A DNA stretch of 64,000 bases from assembly GCA_035527845.1 (NCBI GenBank), contig DATKZT010000082.1, positions 1 through 64,000 of the forward strand, written 5' to 3'. The stretch comes from JAUWKC01 sp035527845 (GTDB lineage Bacteria > Planctomycetota > Phycisphaerae > Sedimentisphaerales > Anaerobacaceae). The notes beneath the pieces were generated by a model. The model was not told the origin of the DNA. It searched no databases and saw only the letters and a program-made list of their open reading frames with translations. Made by a program: the position numbers and the translations under genes. Below, piece after piece: positions 61,919 to 64,000 of this stretch (within the stretch, counting starts at the first letter, position 1; every line of letters starts with the position of its first letter).

Positions 61919-62528
61919 AATTCCGCTTCCTCTCTTGAACACTGTTGCTGTCCTGGACAATCCTGAGCACCTCGTCGATTCTCTGTATCGTGATATCCGC
62001 GCGGTCGGCAAACTCCGCCGCCCGGTTGTTATTCACCAGCAGCACGGCCGCCGCACCGGCCGCTTTGGCGCAGAGCAAATCAAACAGATAATCCCCGACC
62101 ACAATAGCCTCCTGCGGCGCCACGCCAAACTGCTCGCACAGCCGCAGCACGCCGAACGCATCCGGCTTGACCGGCCCGTCTTCACGATCCACAACTGCAT
62201 CAAACTCAAGGCCGTGCTTTCGCGCCACCGCCAAGGCGTTGCTTCTTCGGTTCCGCGTCAGAACCCCGATGCGAATACCTGCCCTGCGAAGCTCCTCCAG
62301 CGTTTCACTTGCACCCGGGTTGAGCTGCGATTCCGTCACCGCTCTTTGCTCGTAAGAATCAAGGATTTCCTCGGCGCGCCGCCGCTGCCCAGGCGCCATC
62401 TGCGACATCGCCTCCCAGACCGGCCCCGCCTCTTTTCCAAGGCCCATCTCGACGCGAATGGCATCAAAGTCGAAGAACGGGCGGGTTATTGTTCCGTCCA
62501 GATCGAATATGACCGCTTTAACTGACAT
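61905..62528 (-). CDS. HAD-superfamily phosphatase
   Basis: From ATG 62528, which lies two bases from the LysR stop, the product has 207 residues. Motif I is VIFDLDGTITRPFFDF (catalytic Asp pair), motif II GVLTRN, motif III KPDAFGVL and motif IV VVGDYLFDLLCAKAAGA. The cap helix region is RRAEEILDSYEQRAVTESQL. It is a phosphoglycolate-phosphatase-like enzyme of unknown substrate. It is the middle gene of a leftward lysR-HAD-lipoprotein operon. Confidence 0.88.
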   Translation of the reverse strand: MSVKAVIFDLDGTITRPFFDFDAIRVEMGLGKEAGPVWEAMSQMAPGQRRRAEEILDSYEQRAVTESQLNPGASETLEELRRAGIRIGVLTRNRRSNALAVARKHGLEFDAVVDREDGPVKPDAFGVLRLCEQFGVAPQEAIVVGDYLFDLLCAKAAGAAAVLLVNNNRAAEFADRADITIQRIDEVLRIVQDSNSVQERKRNYGKE

Positions 62529-62529
62529 C

Positions 62530-63423
62530 TCACCGTTTGTCCTGACGTTTGCTGCAGAGCAGCTCGATAAGGTACTTGCTTGCACGGCTCAGGACCTTGT
62601 CCTTGCGAATAATAATGCCGGTCGGCCTGAAGAAATTCTCGTTCGAAAAGCCTATCGCCTTTATCGTGCCTCCCGCTATCTCCGCCAGAATTGCCGGCTT
62701 CGGCAGTATGCTTATCCCGGAGTTTATCTCCACCGCTCGCTTGATCGTCTCGATGTTATCGAACTCCATCACCGGACGCACAACTATACTGTAACGCTGC
62801 AAAATCCCGTCTATCCATGCCCGTGTGGGAACGTTCTTGTCAAAGGCAATGAACCTCTCAAATTGCAGTTGATGAATATCCAGCTCTGTTTGGCCGGCCA
62901 ACGGATTTTTTGGACTGCACGCCAATACCAGCGGCTCTTCTTCGAAATCGTACACTTCCAGGCGCTTGTCCCTTTTCGGCACCGCCACCAGCCCAATGTC
63001 TATCTCACCGGCCAGGACCGATTCATAAATCCTGCCCGCGCTAAAGTATTCCACGTGCACGTTAACATTGGGGTGCGCGACCATGAGTTTCTTGACGTAT
63101 TCGGGCAGAGTATGCATCCCGATGCTGAAAATTGCAGCCACGTTTACTCGGCTGCCGGTCGAGGATTTCAAAGCATTCAGCTCGCTCTTGAGTTGCTCAT
63201 ATCGCTCCAGCATGTCCTGGGCCGCGCCGTAGAGGAGCTGGCCGGCTTTGGTCAGCTCAATCGGCCTTTTCTTGCGGTCGATCAACTGGCACTTGTGCGC
63301 AAGCTCCAACTGAGCAAGCTGCTGCGAGACAGCGGACTGGCTCAGCAGGTGCTTCTCGGCTGTCTTCGAGAAGCTCTGAAGGTCGGCCAAATCACAGAAT
63401 ATCTTCAGCGTTTCTATATGCAT
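62530..63423 (-). CDS. LysR-family transcriptional regulator
   Basis: The 297-residue protein begins MHIETLKIFCDLADLQSFSK with the winged HTH LLSQSAVSQQLAQLELAHKC and ends with a periplasmic-binding-like effector domain. LysR proteins activate or repress adjacent genes in response to a small molecule. It diverges from the glutamate dehydrogenase gene across a 185-bp region and may control it (inference). Confidence 0.93.
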   Translation of the reverse strand: MHIETLKIFCDLADLQSFSKTAEKHLLSQSAVSQQLAQLELAHKCQLIDRKKRPIELTKAGQLLYGAAQDMLERYEQLKSELNALKSSTGSRVNVAAIFSIGMHTLPEYVKKLMVAHPNVNVHVEYFSAGRIYESVLAGEIDIGLVAVPKRDKRLEVYDFEEEPLVLACSPKNPLAGQTELDIHQLQFERFIAFDKNVPTRAWIDGILQRYSIVVRPVMEFDNIETIKRAVEINSGISILPKPAILAEIAGGTIKAIGFSNENFFRPTGIIIRKDKVLSRASKYLIELLCSKRQDKR

Positions 63424-63608
63424 TATAAGCTGTCCTGATAGGCCATATTATAATTTAATCCTTTTGGCCCGCAAGCGAAATCAGTATACTTCATAGTTTG
63501 TTGCTCACAAGGGCCAGTTTCTTGCACCTGCTATTGGCTTGGCCGAGAGCGCCTAACAAGAACAATATTGGGAAACCGGAATTTCAAAGTCTTAAGGAGG
63601 TAACAACA
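63424..63608. promoter_or_regulatory. Divergent lysR/gdh intergenic region
   Basis: The 185-bp region between lysR and gdhA should hold both promoters. AAGGAGG lies at 63595-63601, the ribosome site of gdhA. Confidence 0.5.
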
Positions 63609-64000
63609 GTGGCAGCGAATATCACACAAGGCATTTATGAACAGGTGGCCATGCGCAATGCCGGAGAGCCTGAGTTCCTGCAGGCGGTCAAGGAGGTCCT
63701 TGATTCACTCGAACCGGTTCTGCAGAAACACCCGGAGTATGTAAAGGCCAAAATCGTCGAGAGGGTTGTCGAGCCCGAACGTCAGATTGTATTCCGCGTC
63801 CCCTGGCAGGACGACAAGGGCCAGGTCCACGTCAACCGAGGATTCAGAATCGAGTTCAACAGTGTGCTTGGTCCCTACAAGGGCGGCCTGAGATTTCATC
63901 CCACCGTCAACGCCAGCATCCTGAAATTCCTCGGATTCGAGCAGATATTCAAGAATTCGCTAACCACCCTGCCTATGGGCGGCGGCAAAGGCGGCGCCGA
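63609..64000 (+). CDS. gdhA: NADP-type glutamate dehydrogenase, 5' part only
   Basis: The gene starts with GTG 63609 after AAGGAGG and runs off the window end after 130 codons. The translation shows EPERQIVFRVPWQDDKGQVH, RGFRIEFNSVLGPYKGGLRF and SLTTLPMGGGKGGA, the substrate-binding segment of hexameric NADP-dependent glutamate dehydrogenases (the Lys in PMGGGKGG binds glutamate/2-oxoglutarate). It makes glutamate from ammonia and 2-oxoglutarate. The divergent LysR is a candidate regulator. Confidence 0.93.
   Translation, partial: MAANITQGIYEQVAMRNAGEPEFLQAVKEVLDSLEPVLQKHPEYVKAKIVERVVEPERQIVFRVPWQDDKGQVHVNRGFRIEFNSVLGPYKGGLRFHPTVNASILKFLGFEQIFKNSLTTLPMGGGKGGA

Overview
The window looks like a Planctomycetota genome, most likely class Phycisphaerae (inference from content; no rRNA is present). 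Clues are a VPEP-anchored PEP-CTERM protein, dockerin-type secreted proteins, a parallel beta-helix protein, a DUF5703 glycoside hydrolase, a Tat-exported Gfo/Idh/MocA oxidoreductase, a 57-residue histone-H1-like protein, an AP2-domain remnant, and intergenic tracts built on AAACGAACCC-like words. Most of the window is GC-rich chromosome.

Layout. 1-12 kb: a ferritin-like protein, TspO, PAC2, nagB-nagA, a ketopantoate-reductase-family protein, DUF5703 hydrolase, Gfo/Idh oxidoreductase and AI-2E transporter. 11.6-12.2 kb: a gene-remnant chimera, small palindromes and a MITE-like element. 12.36-17.58 kb: a visibly AT-richer, tightly overlapping five-gene leftward operon: queC, a DUF6884/GIY-YIG protein, a SIR2 protein fused to a deoxynucleoside-kinase-like P-loop domain, a nucleoside 2-deoxyribosyltransferase and a PD-(D/E)XK nuclease. 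It reads as a foreign defence or nucleotide-metabolism cassette that I do not recognise as a named system. 17.6-19.3 kb: repeats and gene remnants. 19.6-31.8 kb: secreted beta-helix, pseudopilin, PEP-CTERM and dockerin proteins, then RodA/FtsW, MurJ and a large exported repeat protein. 32.0 kb: a ferredoxin and tRNA-Glu(UUC).

32.24-54.00 kb: an integrative element inserted in the 3' end of tRNA-Glu, bounded by identical 30-bp direct repeats. It carries a tyrosine integrase with an RHH partner, replication and regulatory genes (winged helix, AlpA-like, CHC2/TOPRIM primase, HTH proteins), a one-domain DnaN-like clamp, a terminase fragment, and a type I-E CRISPR-Cas locus with 101 repeats and 100 spacers. 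The locus has cas8e, cas7, cas5, cas6e, cas1 and cas2. It has no cas3 and no separate cse2. Its Cas5 carries a C-terminal HNH nuclease domain, so it is an HNH-Cascade type effector in which the Cas3 nuclease is probably replaced by HNH. The att core lies in frame inside the integrase gene, so excision would swap the integrase C-terminus for a longer tail encoded at the other end of the element.

54-57.4 kb: a decayed region with small membrane proteins, a secreted thermonuclease, a partial duplicate of it, and 61-bp direct repeats. 57.5-64 kb: a hypothetical protein, FabZ, the histone-H1-like protein, a flavodoxin-like protein, a membrane protein, a leftward LysR-HAD-lipoprotein operon, and the 5' part of a glutamate dehydrogenase gene cut by the window end.
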